A stretch of 64,000 bases of DNA, taken from assembly GCA_040752275.1 (NCBI GenBank), contig JBFMFH010000051.1, forward strand, positions 42,372 to 106,371. The letters run 5' to 3'. This DNA comes from JBFMFH01 sp040752275. GTDB taxonomy: Bacteria; Acidobacteriota; Vicinamibacteria; Vicinamibacterales; JAKQTR01. Each line of letters opens with the position of its first letter. The stretch's first letter is position 1. The notes under the pieces were generated by a model. That model had not been told where the DNA came from. It worked only from the letters and a program-made list of their open reading frames with translations, and did not search any database. This document shows positions 35,697 through 44,184 of the stretch, one piece after another. The translations under genes were made by a program, and so were the position numbers.

Positions 35697-37082
35697 ATGG
35701 CTGGCAGCAGCGGAACACGACCCGAACTCGTGCGCGCGCTCGGCACGTGGGATGCCACGTCGATCACCATCGGCACGGTTCTCGGCTCGGCGATCTTCAT
35801 TGCCGCGTCGTTCGTGCCTCAGAACGTGCCCCACGCCGGCCTTGTGCTGGCCATCTGGCTCGCGGGAGGGCTTCTGAGCCTTGCCGGCGCGCTCTCGTTC
35901 GCAGAACTCGGGGCGATGTTCCCGAGGGCGGGCGGCATCTACCACTACCTGAAGGAGACCTACGGGCCGCTTGCGGGCTTCCTCTTCGGCTGGACCTCGT
36001 TCATCGTCATCCAATGCGGCTCGATCGCGTACCTGGGCGTGGCCTTCGGGGAGTACCTCGGCGCCTTCGTGCCGGCCGTGTCGACCGATCGGATCCTGCT
36101 CGCGGCACCGCTTGGCGTCTGGACACTTCGCATCAACGCCGTTCAGGCCGTCGGCGCGGGATCGATCGCGCTGCTCACCGCGGTGAACTACGTTGGCGTG
36201 CGCCAGGGCGCCGGCGTCCAGAACGCGCTCACGATCGTGAAGGTCGCCGCGGTAACGGGATTCGTCGTCTTCGGCCTCGCGGCCGAGCCGACCGCATCGC
36301 CCGACTGGACGGCGAGCATCCCGTCGAGCGGCCTCTTCGCGGCGATCGGCGTTGCGTTCATCGGTGTCTTCGGGAGCTTCGACGGGTGGTACCAGGCGGC
36401 ATTTTCCGCAGGAGAGATGCGCGACCCGCAACGGAGCCTGCCGCGCGGAATGATTGCGGGGACCATCACCATGATCGCGCTGTACCTGTTGGTCAACATC
36501 GTCTACCTGCGCGCGCTTCCTGTCGCGACGCTTGGCGGCGAGGCACGCATCGGAGAAGCCGCGGCCACGACGCTCCTCGGCCCCGCCGGCGGGCGCCTGC
36601 TGGCGGCAGCCGTGGTCGTCTCGGTGCTTGGCTGTCTCGCGACGTGCCTGCTGACCGCCGCGCGGATCTACCAGCCGATGGCCGCCGACGGGCTCTTCTT
36701 CGGCTCTCTTGCGCGGATACATCCCCGCTACCGCACGCCCTCGGCGAGCCTCATCGCACAGGGGATCTGGGGTTCCCTGCTGGCGCTCTCAGGCACCTAC
36801 GAACAACTGCTCGGGTATGTCGTGTTCGCCGTGTTCGTGTTCCACGCGCTGACGGGAGCCGCCGTCATCGTGCTGCGCCGCACGAGGCCGGACGCCGAGC
36901 GGCCGTATCGCGTCTGGGGATATCCCTGGGTGCCGCTCGTCTTCACGGGATCATCCGTGCTATTCGTCCTCAACACCCTGGTGGAGCGGCCCGTCGAATC
37001 GCTGGCGGGAGCGGGCCTCATGGTCTTGGGCCTGCCGGCCTACTGGTGGTGGAGCAGAAGCCGTCGCCCGACGCCGGCCTGA
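35697..37082 (+). CDS. APC superfamily amino acid permease
   Basis: This 461-residue inner-membrane protein has about 12 transmembrane helices. The first helix contains the substrate-binding signature TIGTVLGSAIF, followed by SFAELGAMFPRAGGIYHYLK, a hallmark of amino-acid/polyamine/LAT-type transporters. Later features are GSFDGWYQAAFSAGEMRDPQ and the end RVWGYPWVPLVF. Substrate is not predictable, but the LAT-like pattern suggests neutral amino acid uptake or exchange. The ATG at 35697 is chosen because GGAGAAGGGG lies immediately before it. A much longer open frame upstream is only the antisense of dus. Confidence 0.9.
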   Translation: MAGSSGTRPELVRALGTWDATSITIGTVLGSAIFIAASFVPQNVPHAGLVLAIWLAGGLLSLAGALSFAELGAMFPRAGGIYHYLKETYGPLAGFLFGWTSFIVIQCGSIAYLGVAFGEYLGAFVPAVSTDRILLAAPLGVWTLRINAVQAVGAGSIALLTAVNYVGVRQGAGVQNALTIVKVAAVTGFVVFGLAAEPTASPDWTASIPSSGLFAAIGVAFIGVFGSFDGWYQAAFSAGEMRDPQRSLPRGMIAGTITMIALYLLVNIVYLRALPVATLGGEARIGEAAATTLLGPAGGRLLAAAVVVSVLGCLATCLLTAARIYQPMAADGLFFGSLARIHPRYRTPSASLIAQGIWGSLLALSGTYEQLLGYVVFAVFVFHALTGAAVIVLRRTRPDAERPYRVWGYPWVPLVFTGSSVLFVLNTLVERPVESLAGAGLMVLGLPAYWWWSRSRRPTPA

Positions 37083-37202
37083 ACACCCACCGATCCCCGG
37101 CCAGGTAGTTGGCGACCGCGCAGCTCGTCACTGTGAGCAGGTTCGCTAGTCGTGCATGCCGCGGACCAGACCTCGATTCAGCGTTCGCGCGCGGGTCAGC
37201 AT
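37078..37202 (-). pseudogene. GtrA family membrane protein remnant with internal deletion
   Basis: An ATG at 37202, overlapping the end of the CDP-alcohol phosphatidyltransferase gene, starts MLTRARTLNRGLVRGMHD and then hits a stop at 37146-37148. In the next frame the DNA continues as RLANLLTVTSCAVANYLAGD followed by RWVFRP. This is the characteristic last helix of GtrA proteins (ANxxxxxxxxxxNYxxxxRWVF). The middle of the protein, about 100 residues, is missing. The remnant ends at the 3' end of the convergent APC permease gene. GtrA proteins are thought to move or present lipid-linked sugars, often next to polyprenyl-glycosyltransferases. Confidence 0.65.
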
Positions 37203-37909
37203 CGCCTCTCCGTCTCCTCGCGGTAGAGCGCGATGGTGTTGCAAACGGCCGCGATGAGGAAGGCGAACACCATCCCGGCCGTCGCGATGATCGCGCCGAT
37301 GTCGAAGAGCAGGTAGGGCCCGTGGCCAAGGGGCGATACCGACGCCCCTCCCATGAGCCGGATGGCGCCGATGGCAATCAGAATGCGGAGCTCGGTCGGG
37401 CCGAACCATCCGAAGGACATCCGGAAGATGCCGCGGGTGTGAGTGGCGAGGAAGGACTCGGCGGACACCAACAGCCAGGCCGACAAGACCGCCAGCGCGA
37501 TGGTCCACGACAAGAAGCCGCCGAGCGCCAGACCGGCAATCATCACGGTGGTGCCGGTGATGTCGATGACGTGATCGACGTAGAAACCGTAACGCGGACG
37601 CTGCCGGTTCCGGACTCTGGCCAGCGTGCCGTCCAGGCTGTCGCCGAACCAGTTGAGCGCCAGGAACACGACGACGAGCGGGAGACCGGCGGCAGGGACG
37701 CTCCCGCCCAGCCAGAACGACAGGCCGACGCCGACCATCGCCGCCAGGCCCAGCGCCGACAGATGGTCCGAGTTCACCCGGCCGGGCATCCGCTTCGCCA
37801 TCCACACGAGTGCACGCTTCTCGGGGCCAGCCAACAGGCTGCCGTGCTGCCGCACGTGGTGGCCGTTTCGGTCCGCTCTCACATCCATGGTTGCGCCCGC
37901 GCTTGCCAC
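37196..37909 (-). CDS. CDP-alcohol phosphatidyltransferase family protein
   Basis: This 237-residue membrane protein has about six hydrophobic segments. The catalytic CDP-OH-P motif reads DSLDGTLARVRNRQRPRYG followed by FYVDHVID, matching D-x2-DG-x2-AR-x8/9-G-x3-D-x3-D with all Asp residues present. It should transfer a phosphoalcohol from a CDP-linked donor to an alcohol in lipid or inositol-type synthesis; the acceptor cannot be told. The GTG at 37909 is preferred because GGAGG sits five bases upstream. Other in-frame starts are the ATGs at 37933 and 37888. A broken gtrA-like gene overlaps its 3' end, suggesting a former two-gene unit for lipid-linked sugar metabolism. Confidence 0.88.
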   Translation of the reverse strand: MASAGATMDVRADRNGHHVRQHGSLLAGPEKRALVWMAKRMPGRVNSDHLSALGLAAMVGVGLSFWLGGSVPAAGLPLVVVFLALNWFGDSLDGTLARVRNRQRPRYGFYVDHVIDITGTTVMIAGLALGGFLSWTIALAVLSAWLLVSAESFLATHTRGIFRMSFGWFGPTELRILIAIGAIRLMGGASVSPLGHGPYLLFDIGAIIATAGMVFAFLIAAVCNTIALYREETERRC

Positions 37910-38042
37910 GATGACCTCCAGAGGGCGGGGCAATCAGCGCCCCTCACCCTGGTATGTGACAAGCTCGAAAAAGCGAGCTCACATGGCTCCGGCGACCTCG
38001 GTTCCTGCCGGCGATCACGACACGGTCAAGGTCGGGAGGGCG

Positions 38043-38065
38043 TCCCTGTCTTCTGTCCCCTGACC
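38043..38065 (-). repeat. Short degenerate ACAGRAK-type heptanucleotide array
   Basis: Three units (rc ggtcagg, ggacaga, agacagg) lie immediately downstream of the serine hydrolase stop codon. This is the same family as at 13655-13710. Confidence 0.6.
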
Positions 38066-38069
38066 AGTG

Positions 38070-39239
38070 TCAGTTCCGGACCGCCCCCGTCACCACCTCC
38101 TTGAACTTCGCCCTCGGATTCGTCCCCCCAGGGCTCTGTGTGAAGACGAGACCGAAGAGATCGCGTTTGGGGTCCACCCACGCGTAGGTGCCGTCCGAAC
38201 CACTGTGCGCATACACGCCGTCTCGCGAGATCATCCAGCCGAACCCGTAGCCGCCGTCCTTGCCGGCGTCGATGTGCGACGTCGTGGCCTTCGCGATCGA
38301 CGAGGCTGTGAGAATCCGCGTCCCGCCGTACTCGCCGCCGTTGAGGTACATCTGCAGGAACTTCCCGTAATCGAGCGCGGTCGAGATCATGCCCCCAGAC
38401 GCCCGGATGACGGGGAAGTCCGGAGCGTCTCCCGGCGTGAACCGCTGCGTCCACGCGACGATGCCATCGTCTCCCTTCCGGCCGCTGTACACCGTGGCCA
38501 TCCGGGCGAGCTTGGACGCATCTTCATGATTGAGCGTATCGGTCATGCCGAGGAGCTGATAGATCCGGGTTCGCAGGAAATCCTCGAGGGGCATGCCGGA
38601 CGCCCGCTCGATAATAGCCCCGAGCGTGTTGTAGCCGGCGTTGTTGTAGCTGTAGGTCGTTCCGGGCGCGAATTCCGGTCCAAGGGGGCCGAACTTCGCG
38701 ACCGCATGCTGGAGCGTCGGGGGCGCGGACGTGTCCTTGGCCTCGTCGAACGGCAGGAAGATGGGGCCGATCCGGAGGCCCGACGAGTGCGAGAGCAGAT
38801 GCGCGATGGTGACCTCGCGCCAGCGATAGTTGTCGAGTGAAGACACGTGGGCGCCGGCGCGATCGGAGACCGACAGCTTGCCATCCTGCTCGAGGAGCAG
38901 GACCGCCGATGCCACCAGCGGCTTCGTGTTCGAGGCCATGCGGAAGAGCGTGTCCTTCTCCATCGGCAGTCGATAGGCGACGTGGCGCCAGCCGAGCGCC
39001 TCGTGCATCACGATGGTGCCCCGTCTGGCGACCATGAGCACCGCGCCCCGGATCTCATCGCGAGCGACGGCCTGCCGGAACAGATCGACGGCCTGATCGA
39101 GCACCGCCTGGTCCATTCCGACGGACGAAGCGGGCCCGTACTTGAGCACGGGCGGCGTCTGGGCGGAGAGTGTGAGGCCGGCAGAGAGCGCGACCAGCAG
39201 TGCGATGGCGGTCCGGAGCGCGAGGCGACGTCGGGTCAT
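38070..39239 (-). CDS. Secreted beta-lactamase-fold serine hydrolase (class C-like)
   Basis: This 389-residue protein has a signal peptide ending near LTLSAQ. The active-site SxxK is SNTK in FRMASNTKPL, the YxN motif is YNN in YSYNNAGYN, and the third motif is HSG in YAHSGSDG. Typical class C/esterase neighbours are seen: HLLSHSSGL, FAPGTTYSY and GMTDTL. It could be an esterase, D-aminopeptidase or penicillin-binding enzyme; true beta-lactamase activity should not be assumed. The ATG at 39239 is supported by the signal peptide and a TATAGT -10 element seven bases upstream. An in-frame upstream start at 39377 would run through that promoter. Confidence 0.9.
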   Translation of the reverse strand: MTRRRLALRTAIALLVALSAGLTLSAQTPPVLKYGPASSVGMDQAVLDQAVDLFRQAVARDEIRGAVLMVARRGTIVMHEALGWRHVAYRLPMEKDTLFRMASNTKPLVASAVLLLEQDGKLSVSDRAGAHVSSLDNYRWREVTIAHLLSHSSGLRIGPIFLPFDEAKDTSAPPTLQHAVAKFGPLGPEFAPGTTYSYNNAGYNTLGAIIERASGMPLEDFLRTRIYQLLGMTDTLNHEDASKLARMATVYSGRKGDDGIVAWTQRFTPGDAPDFPVIRASGGMISTALDYGKFLQMYLNGGEYGGTRILTASSIAKATTSHIDAGKDGGYGFGWMISRDGVYAHSGSDGTYAWVDPKRDLFGLVFTQSPGGTNPRAKFKEVVTGAVRN

Positions 39240-39246
39240 GGCGCCT

Positions 39247-39252
39247 ACTATA
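39247..39252 (-). promoter_or_regulatory. -10 element of a probable leaderless transcript (serine hydrolase)
   Basis: On the minus strand TATAGT ends seven bases before the ATG at 39239. There is no ribosome binding site in between. Confidence 0.45.
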
Positions 39253-39255
39253 CCC

Positions 39256-39339
39256 AGGGCGAAAGCCCTCGGGCTACGTCTGTCCATGGCAGGCCCCGGG
39301 ACGCCAGTCTGTCCACGTAGCCCCGGGCTTCGCTGGCCT
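39256..39339. repeat. REPIN-like inverted pair of short palindromic elements
   Basis: The element at 39256-39279 (agggcgaaagccctcgggct then acgt) and that at 39315-39339 (acgtagccccgggcttcgct then ggcct) are inverted copies of one sequence. The two can pair over about 15 bases with a 35-base spacer. The position is between divergent genes. Confidence 0.55.
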
Positions 39340-39413
39340 GAGCGACGTCGAGGGCGGCCCTGGGCGGCCGCGGGCACCGGCGGCCACGCCCGGAACGCTG
39401 TTGCGTCGCGATC

Positions 39414-39419
39414 TATACT
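39414..39419 (+). promoter_or_regulatory. -10 element of a probable leaderless transcript (trkA)
   Basis: TATACT ends nine bases before the trkA ATG. The intervening bases (cgtatcccc) contain no Shine-Dalgarno sequence. Confidence 0.45.
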
Positions 39420-39428
39420 CGTATCCCC

Positions 39429-40805
39429 ATGCGCATTCTCGTGGCCGGGGGCGGCCAGGTTGGCGCCCTCATCGCGCGTCGCCTCATCCGGGAAGGCAAC
39501 GAGGTCACTATCGTCGATCCGAGCCCCGATCGCTGTGCGGAGTTGGAGTCACAGCTCGACGCCCGCGTCGTCGCGGGAAACGCCGCGCGGATCCTCACGT
39601 TGCGGCGGGCCGGCGTCGGTCGGGCCGAGATGGTCATCGCCGTTTCCGATCAGGACGAAGTCAACCTCCTCGTCTGTCAGTTGGCCCAGGTCGAGGCGCC
39701 GGCGGCCATCAAGGTCCTCCGGCTGCGTACCCATGAGGTCGCGCAGTGGCCGGACGCCCTCGCGCGGGCGGGCGTCAAGGTCGATCTGATCATCCATCCC
39801 GAGACCGAGCTGGCCGCCCTCATCATGCGCGTCATTCGACGGCCCGGCGTCTCGGACATTCACGAATTCGCCGGCGGCGCGGTGCGCCTGGTGGGGATGG
39901 CGATCGAGGCGGGCAACCGGGTCATCGGGCGAAGCCTCGAGCAACTGGCTAAGGACGGGCCCCCGGAGGACGCACTCGTTGGGATGATCTTCCGGGGACC
40001 GCAGGTCGTGATCCCCCGCGGATCCGAGATCCTGCTCGAGGGGGACCGTGTCTACGTCGTCACGAGCAGAGCGAGCCTCGACCGGACGCTCCGGTTCATG
40101 GGACTTCCGGCGCCGACTCCGCTCAAGCGGGTTTTCATCACCGGCGGCGGGCAACTCGGGATCCAGGTTGCGCAGGACCTCGAGAAGCAGGGCGTCCAGG
40201 TGAAGCTGTTCGAGCGGGACCCGCGCCGCGCCGGGCGGATCTCTGAGATTCTTGAAGAGGCCGTGGTCATCAACGCCGACGGCACCGACCAAGCGACGCT
40301 GGAGGACGCCGGGATTGCGGATGCCGGCGCGTTCCTGGCGGTGACCAAAGACGACGAAGACAACATCATCGCCTCCCTGCTGGCGAGGCGTCTCGGCGTG
40401 CCGAAGGTCGTGGCGCTCATCAACCGCCTGAACTACCTCTCGATGGTGCAGCGGCTGGGCATCAACACGACCGTCAGCCCGCGACTGGCTGCGGCCGACC
40501 GGATCCTCCAGTTCGCACGCCGGGGCCGCGTCCTGTCGGTGACGACGTTCCGCGACGAAGAGGCCGAAGCCATCGAACTGCTGGCGGGGGCGGACAGCAA
40601 GTATGTCGGCAAACCCCTGCGCGACGTCCGCTTTCCCCACGGCGCCGTTGTCGGGGCGCTCGCGAAGCCCTCCGGAGACGTGGTGATCCCGCGTGGGCAC
40701 ACCATCGTCGAGCCCGGAGACCGCCTAATTGTCTTCGCGCTCGAGAGCGTCGTGCCCGCGCTCGAGAGGGCGTTTCTGGCGACCGGGAACCGGTCCACGC
40801 GATGA
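39429..40805 (+). CDS. trkA: Trk system potassium transporter, NAD-binding peripheral subunit TrkA
   Basis: This cytoplasmic regulator is 458 residues, the usual length, with two RCK halves. Rossmann motifs are GGGQVGALIARRL with VDPSPDRC in the first half and TGGGQLGIQVAQDL with FERDPRR in the second. Each RCK_N domain is followed by an RCK_C domain (ALVGMIFRGPQVVIPRG, and VVGALAKPSGDVVIPRGHT). It gates the TrkH channel in response to bound NAD(H) or nucleotide. Its stop overlaps the TrkH start as ATGA, so the two are translationally coupled. Confidence 0.95.
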   Translation: MRILVAGGGQVGALIARRLIREGNEVTIVDPSPDRCAELESQLDARVVAGNAARILTLRRAGVGRAEMVIAVSDQDEVNLLVCQLAQVEAPAAIKVLRLRTHEVAQWPDALARAGVKVDLIIHPETELAALIMRVIRRPGVSDIHEFAGGAVRLVGMAIEAGNRVIGRSLEQLAKDGPPEDALVGMIFRGPQVVIPRGSEILLEGDRVYVVTSRASLDRTLRFMGLPAPTPLKRVFITGGGQLGIQVAQDLEKQGVQVKLFERDPRRAGRISEILEEAVVINADGTDQATLEDAGIADAGAFLAVTKDDEDNIIASLLARRLGVPKVVALINRLNYLSMVQRLGINTTVSPRLAAADRILQFARRGRVLSVTTFRDEEAEAIELLAGADSKYVGKPLRDVRFPHGAVVGALAKPSGDVVIPRGHTIVEPGDRLIVFALESVVPALERAFLATGNRSTR

Positions 40806-42253
40806 TCCACTTCCGTGCGATCGGACGCGCTGTCGGCCGCTTTCTGTTGCTGCTGGCTGCCAGCATGCTGCTGCCCGTGGCCTGGGGACTCTCCCGCGGA
40901 CAGAGCGGCGTGGCGCCCCTCGTGACCGGGTCGGTTGTGACGGCGGTGGCCGGAGGCGGGTTGATCCTCGCATTCCGCCGTTCCGCGCGAGAGCTCAGCC
41001 AGCGCGACGCCCTGATGCTCACCGTGCTGCTGTGGTTCTGCGTGGCGGCCTTCGGTGCGCTGCCCTTCGTCCTGACGCCTCACTTCCCGACCTACACCGA
41101 CGCATTCTTCGAAGCGGCGTCGGGATTCACCACGACCGGCGCCACGGTCCTCGAGAATGTCGAGGTCCTCCCGGAGCCGATCCAGTTCTGGCGCTGCTTC
41201 TCGCACTGGCTGGGCGGGCTGGGAATCGTCCTCCTCGTGGTTGCGGTCCTGCCGCTCGTGGGCCACGGGGGCATGCTTCTCTACCGCGCGGAGTTCTCGG
41301 GCGCGAAGTCGGAGCGGCTGAAGCCGCGCATCGCCGAGACTGCCACCGCACTCTGGCGGATCTACGTCGTGCTGAGCGTGGCCCAGTACACCGCGCTGCG
41401 TCTGGCGGGCATGAACGCGTTCGATGCAGTCTGTCATACCTTCGCCACGCTGGGGACGGGCGGGTTCTCGTCTCGCGCGGCGAGCGTCGGGGGCTTCGAG
41501 AGTCCGCTCATCGAGTGGATCATTGTCGGCTTCATGTTGCTGGCGGGCATCTCGTTCGTCCAGCACTACCGCCTGTTCATGGAACGGAAGCCCCGCGCCT
41601 TCTTCCGCGATTTCGAAATCCGCGCGTACCTGCTGCTGGCTGCCCTGGCAACCGCAGCGGTGTACGCCTCGCTCGTCTGGCAGTCCGGCTTCGAGCCTGC
41701 GCGCGCGATCCGCGCCGCAGCCTTCCAGGTCGTCTCGATCCAGACAACCACGGGCTTTTCCACCGAGGACTTCGAACTGTGGGCGCCCTTGCCCCACGTC
41801 ATTCTGCTGGGATTGATGTACATCGGCGGGTGCACGGGATCGACGGCCGGCGGCGTGAAGATCGCGCGGGTCGTGCTGCTTGCCAGGGTCGTGGCTCGCG
41901 AGTTCAAGCGGATGGTGGAGCGCCGGGGGGTGTTTGCCGTGAGGCTCGGCGGGCAGGCCATTCCGGAGCCGGTGATCCAGAGCCTCCTGAACCTCATCTA
42001 CCTGGCGCTCCTCGTGAACGCCGTCGGCGTCGTGATCCTGGCGGCGACAGGCGTCGACATGCTCACCGCCGTGGCTTCGGTGGTGGCGTGCATGTTCAAC
42101 ATCGGCCCGGGCTTCGGCCTCGTCGGCCCTTCCGACCACTACGGCCACCTGCCTGCGATCGCCAAGTGGACGCTCACTACAGTGATGATTGCCGGCCGGC
42201 TCGAGTTCTACACGCTGATCGTGATCCTGACTCCCGCCTACTGGCGGCGGTAG
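40802..42253 (+). CDS. trkH: Trk potassium uptake channel subunit TrkH
   Basis: This 483-residue inner-membrane channel has four membrane-pore-membrane repeats. Selectivity-filter-like segments are visible: SGFTTTGATVLE, ATLGTGGFSSRAAS, IQTTTGFSTEDFE and FNIGPGFGLVGPS, each with a filter glycine. The first segment is followed by QFWRCFSHWLGGLGIVLLVV, a TrkH signature, and IGGCTGSTAGGVKIAR follows the third. It imports K+ with TrkA. Together these two genes form a complete minimal Trk system. Confidence 0.95.
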   Translation: MIHFRAIGRAVGRFLLLLAASMLLPVAWGLSRGQSGVAPLVTGSVVTAVAGGGLILAFRRSARELSQRDALMLTVLLWFCVAAFGALPFVLTPHFPTYTDAFFEAASGFTTTGATVLENVEVLPEPIQFWRCFSHWLGGLGIVLLVVAVLPLVGHGGMLLYRAEFSGAKSERLKPRIAETATALWRIYVVLSVAQYTALRLAGMNAFDAVCHTFATLGTGGFSSRAASVGGFESPLIEWIIVGFMLLAGISFVQHYRLFMERKPRAFFRDFEIRAYLLLAALATAAVYASLVWQSGFEPARAIRAAAFQVVSIQTTTGFSTEDFELWAPLPHVILLGLMYIGGCTGSTAGGVKIARVVLLARVVAREFKRMVERRGVFAVRLGGQAIPEPVIQSLLNLIYLALLVNAVGVVILAATGVDMLTAVASVVACMFNIGPGFGLVGPSDHYGHLPAIAKWTLTTVMIAGRLEFYTLIVILTPAYWRR

Positions 42254-42362
42254 GAGAGGACGAGGCCGCTGGCCTGTTGTATCCTACCTGCGCGGTGGCT
42301 GGCATCGCGGCCACGACGAACGTATGCTTGGGGGCATGGACGAGCCCGTCACGACTCGGCAC

Positions 42363-42431
42363 ATGCGTGTCACCGGTGGGACCGGACTTGTGGCCTCGGC
42401 GCTCGTCGAGAGCCGGTGGAGGGCGCCATGA
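42363..42431 (+). pseudogene. Possible 5' stub of an NAD-dependent epimerase gene
   Basis: A frame of 22 codons reads MRVTGGTGLVASALVESRWR then AP and a stop that overlaps the ggt start (ATGA). The VTGGTGLVASALVE stretch matches the Rossmann entry of sugar-nucleotide epimerases and NAD(P)-dependent reductases (usually VTGGTGFVGSALVE). Nothing of the remaining domain is visible, so this is either a decayed remnant or a chance peptide. It has no clear ribosome binding site. Confidence 0.4.
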
Positions 42432-44113
42432 TTCGCCGAGCTTGTACCGTCGCGCTTCTCTGCACGTTCGTGGCTGTGTGCACGCCACAGAGCGTCCGAT
42501 CCCTGCAGTCGGTCGGAAAGACGGCCCAGCACGCCGAGGGGCGGTTGGGACTTGTCAGCAGCGCCCACCCGCTGGCGACCGATGCGGGTCTCGACGTGCT
42601 TCGGGCCGGGGGTAACGCGTTCGATGCGGCGGTGGCGGTTGCGGCAGCGCTGAACGTGACTGAGCCGGCCATGTCCGGCCTCGGCGGGTACGGGACCATC
42701 CTCGTGTACGACGCTCGGGACGACCGCGTGCGTCTTCTCAACTCGAGCGGCCGGATTCCCATTGGCACGAACTCAGACCTGTTCCGGGCGCCAACGCCGG
42801 ACTTCGAGAAGAACCGCACCGGTGCCAGGGCCGTGTCGACGCCCGGGAACCTCCACGCCTGGGAAGCGATGTCGAAGAAGCACGGACGGCTGAAGTGGGC
42901 CGAGCTTCTCGCGCCCGCCATCCGCCTGGCAGAGCAGGGGTTCGTCCTCCGTGATGCCGACGCCGCCGTCCTCCAGCGTGCGTTTGGGACGTTCCCCGAC
43001 CACGCGAAGGCCTTCTTCGGCCGTGACGGCACACCCCTGAGCGCAGGGGATCGGTTGATCCAGCGGGACCTGGCGAGAACGCTGAAGACCATCGCCGCCA
43101 GGGGACCGGACATGTTCTACAAGGGGGAGATCGGCGTCGCGATCCACAAGGCCATGCTGGAGGCCGGCGGGTTCTTGTCGATCGAGGATCTCAGGCGAGA
43201 CAAGGCCGAGTGGTGGGATGCCATCAGCGTCGAGTACCGGGGGTACGAAGTCTACACGGCGTCGCCGCCGGCGAACGCCTTCGACTACCTGGTCCGGCTC
43301 GGCCTGATGAGCCAGTTCAATTCCAAGACGCTCGGGCACAACACGGCGGCCTGGCTTCATCACTTCGCCGAGGTCACGAAACACGGATTCTGGGTCCGTC
43401 TTCGCTACGCGGGCGACCCGGACGTCGCGCCCCCACCGCTTGACTGGCTCCTGTCGCAGACGTACTGGAAGCAGGAAGCCGCGAGAATCGACCCCAGGCA
43501 GGCGAAGCCCTTTGTCCCTCCCAGCAGCCCGGGCGGCGGCTCAGACCCCGACAGCCACACGACGCACTTCGTCGTCGCCGATCGGTGGGGCAACGTCGTG
43601 TCGGCAACCCAGACGCTCGGCAACGCGTTCGGCAGCCGGATCATGCCGGAGGGTACCGGAATCTGGCTGAACAACTCGCTCGCTTACAGCACGTTCGAAC
43701 CGAAGGGCAATCCGATGGATGCCCATGCGGGGCGCCGCAAGCTCTCCGGTGACTGTCCGACGATCGTGCTGCGCAACCAGCGGCCGTGGGCGGCGCTGGG
43801 TACACCCGGCGGCCACACGATTGGGCAGATTGTGGCGCAGATCGTCATGAACCTCATCGACTTCAGGATGGGGATTGCCGAGGCCATTGCCGCGCCGCGA
43901 ATCAGCTTCGTCGAACCCGACGTGCTGGCGGTCGAAGCGGCTGTGCCTCAGGACGTGCGCGACGCCCTCGCGGCGCTGGGCCACAAGGTGCAGGTGACCA
44001 GGGGCCTGGGCAACGCCCACGGCCTCATGATCGAGTACAACTCGGAGAACGAGCCCGTCCGATTCGTGGGTGCGTCCGATCCGAGAGGGGCCGGGGCCGC
44101 GAAGGGGTACTGA
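42428..44113 (+). CDS. ggt: Gamma-glutamyltransferase (Ntn-hydrolase)
   Basis: This 561-residue exported precursor should self-cleave into two chains before the catalytic Thr378 in DSHTTHFVVAD. Other family motifs are present: SSAHPLATDAGLDVLRAGGN, NVTEPAMSGLGGYG, STPGNLHAWEAM, NNSLAYST and GTPGGHTIGQIV. It hydrolyses glutathione or gamma-glutamyl peptides in the periplasm, releasing glutamate. A signal peptide covers about residues 1-27. The ATG at 42428 is preferred to 42416 because GGAGGGCGCC precedes it. The next gene begins after 71 bases with its own ribosome binding site. Confidence 0.93.
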   Translation: MIRRACTVALLCTFVAVCTPQSVRSLQSVGKTAQHAEGRLGLVSSAHPLATDAGLDVLRAGGNAFDAAVAVAAALNVTEPAMSGLGGYGTILVYDARDDRVRLLNSSGRIPIGTNSDLFRAPTPDFEKNRTGARAVSTPGNLHAWEAMSKKHGRLKWAELLAPAIRLAEQGFVLRDADAAVLQRAFGTFPDHAKAFFGRDGTPLSAGDRLIQRDLARTLKTIAARGPDMFYKGEIGVAIHKAMLEAGGFLSIEDLRRDKAEWWDAISVEYRGYEVYTASPPANAFDYLVRLGLMSQFNSKTLGHNTAAWLHHFAEVTKHGFWVRLRYAGDPDVAPPPLDWLLSQTYWKQEAARIDPRQAKPFVPPSSPGGGSDPDSHTTHFVVADRWGNVVSATQTLGNAFGSRIMPEGTGIWLNNSLAYSTFEPKGNPMDAHAGRRKLSGDCPTIVLRNQRPWAALGTPGGHTIGQIVAQIVMNLIDFRMGIAEAIAAPRISFVEPDVLAVEAAVPQDVRDALAALGHKVQVTRGLGNAHGLMIEYNSENEPVRFVGASDPRGAGAAKGY

Positions 44114-44184
44114 CCGGGTTACAATCTGCCGGCGCGGCCGCCGTACCTGTCCTGGCCGCCCGCCCCAATCGAGGAGGAAGACCC

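Noticed and set aside
38070..39239. Beta-lactamase resistance gene
   Set aside because: SxxK, YxN and HSG motifs are shared by esterases and peptidases of this fold; nothing specific to beta-lactam hydrolysis is visible.
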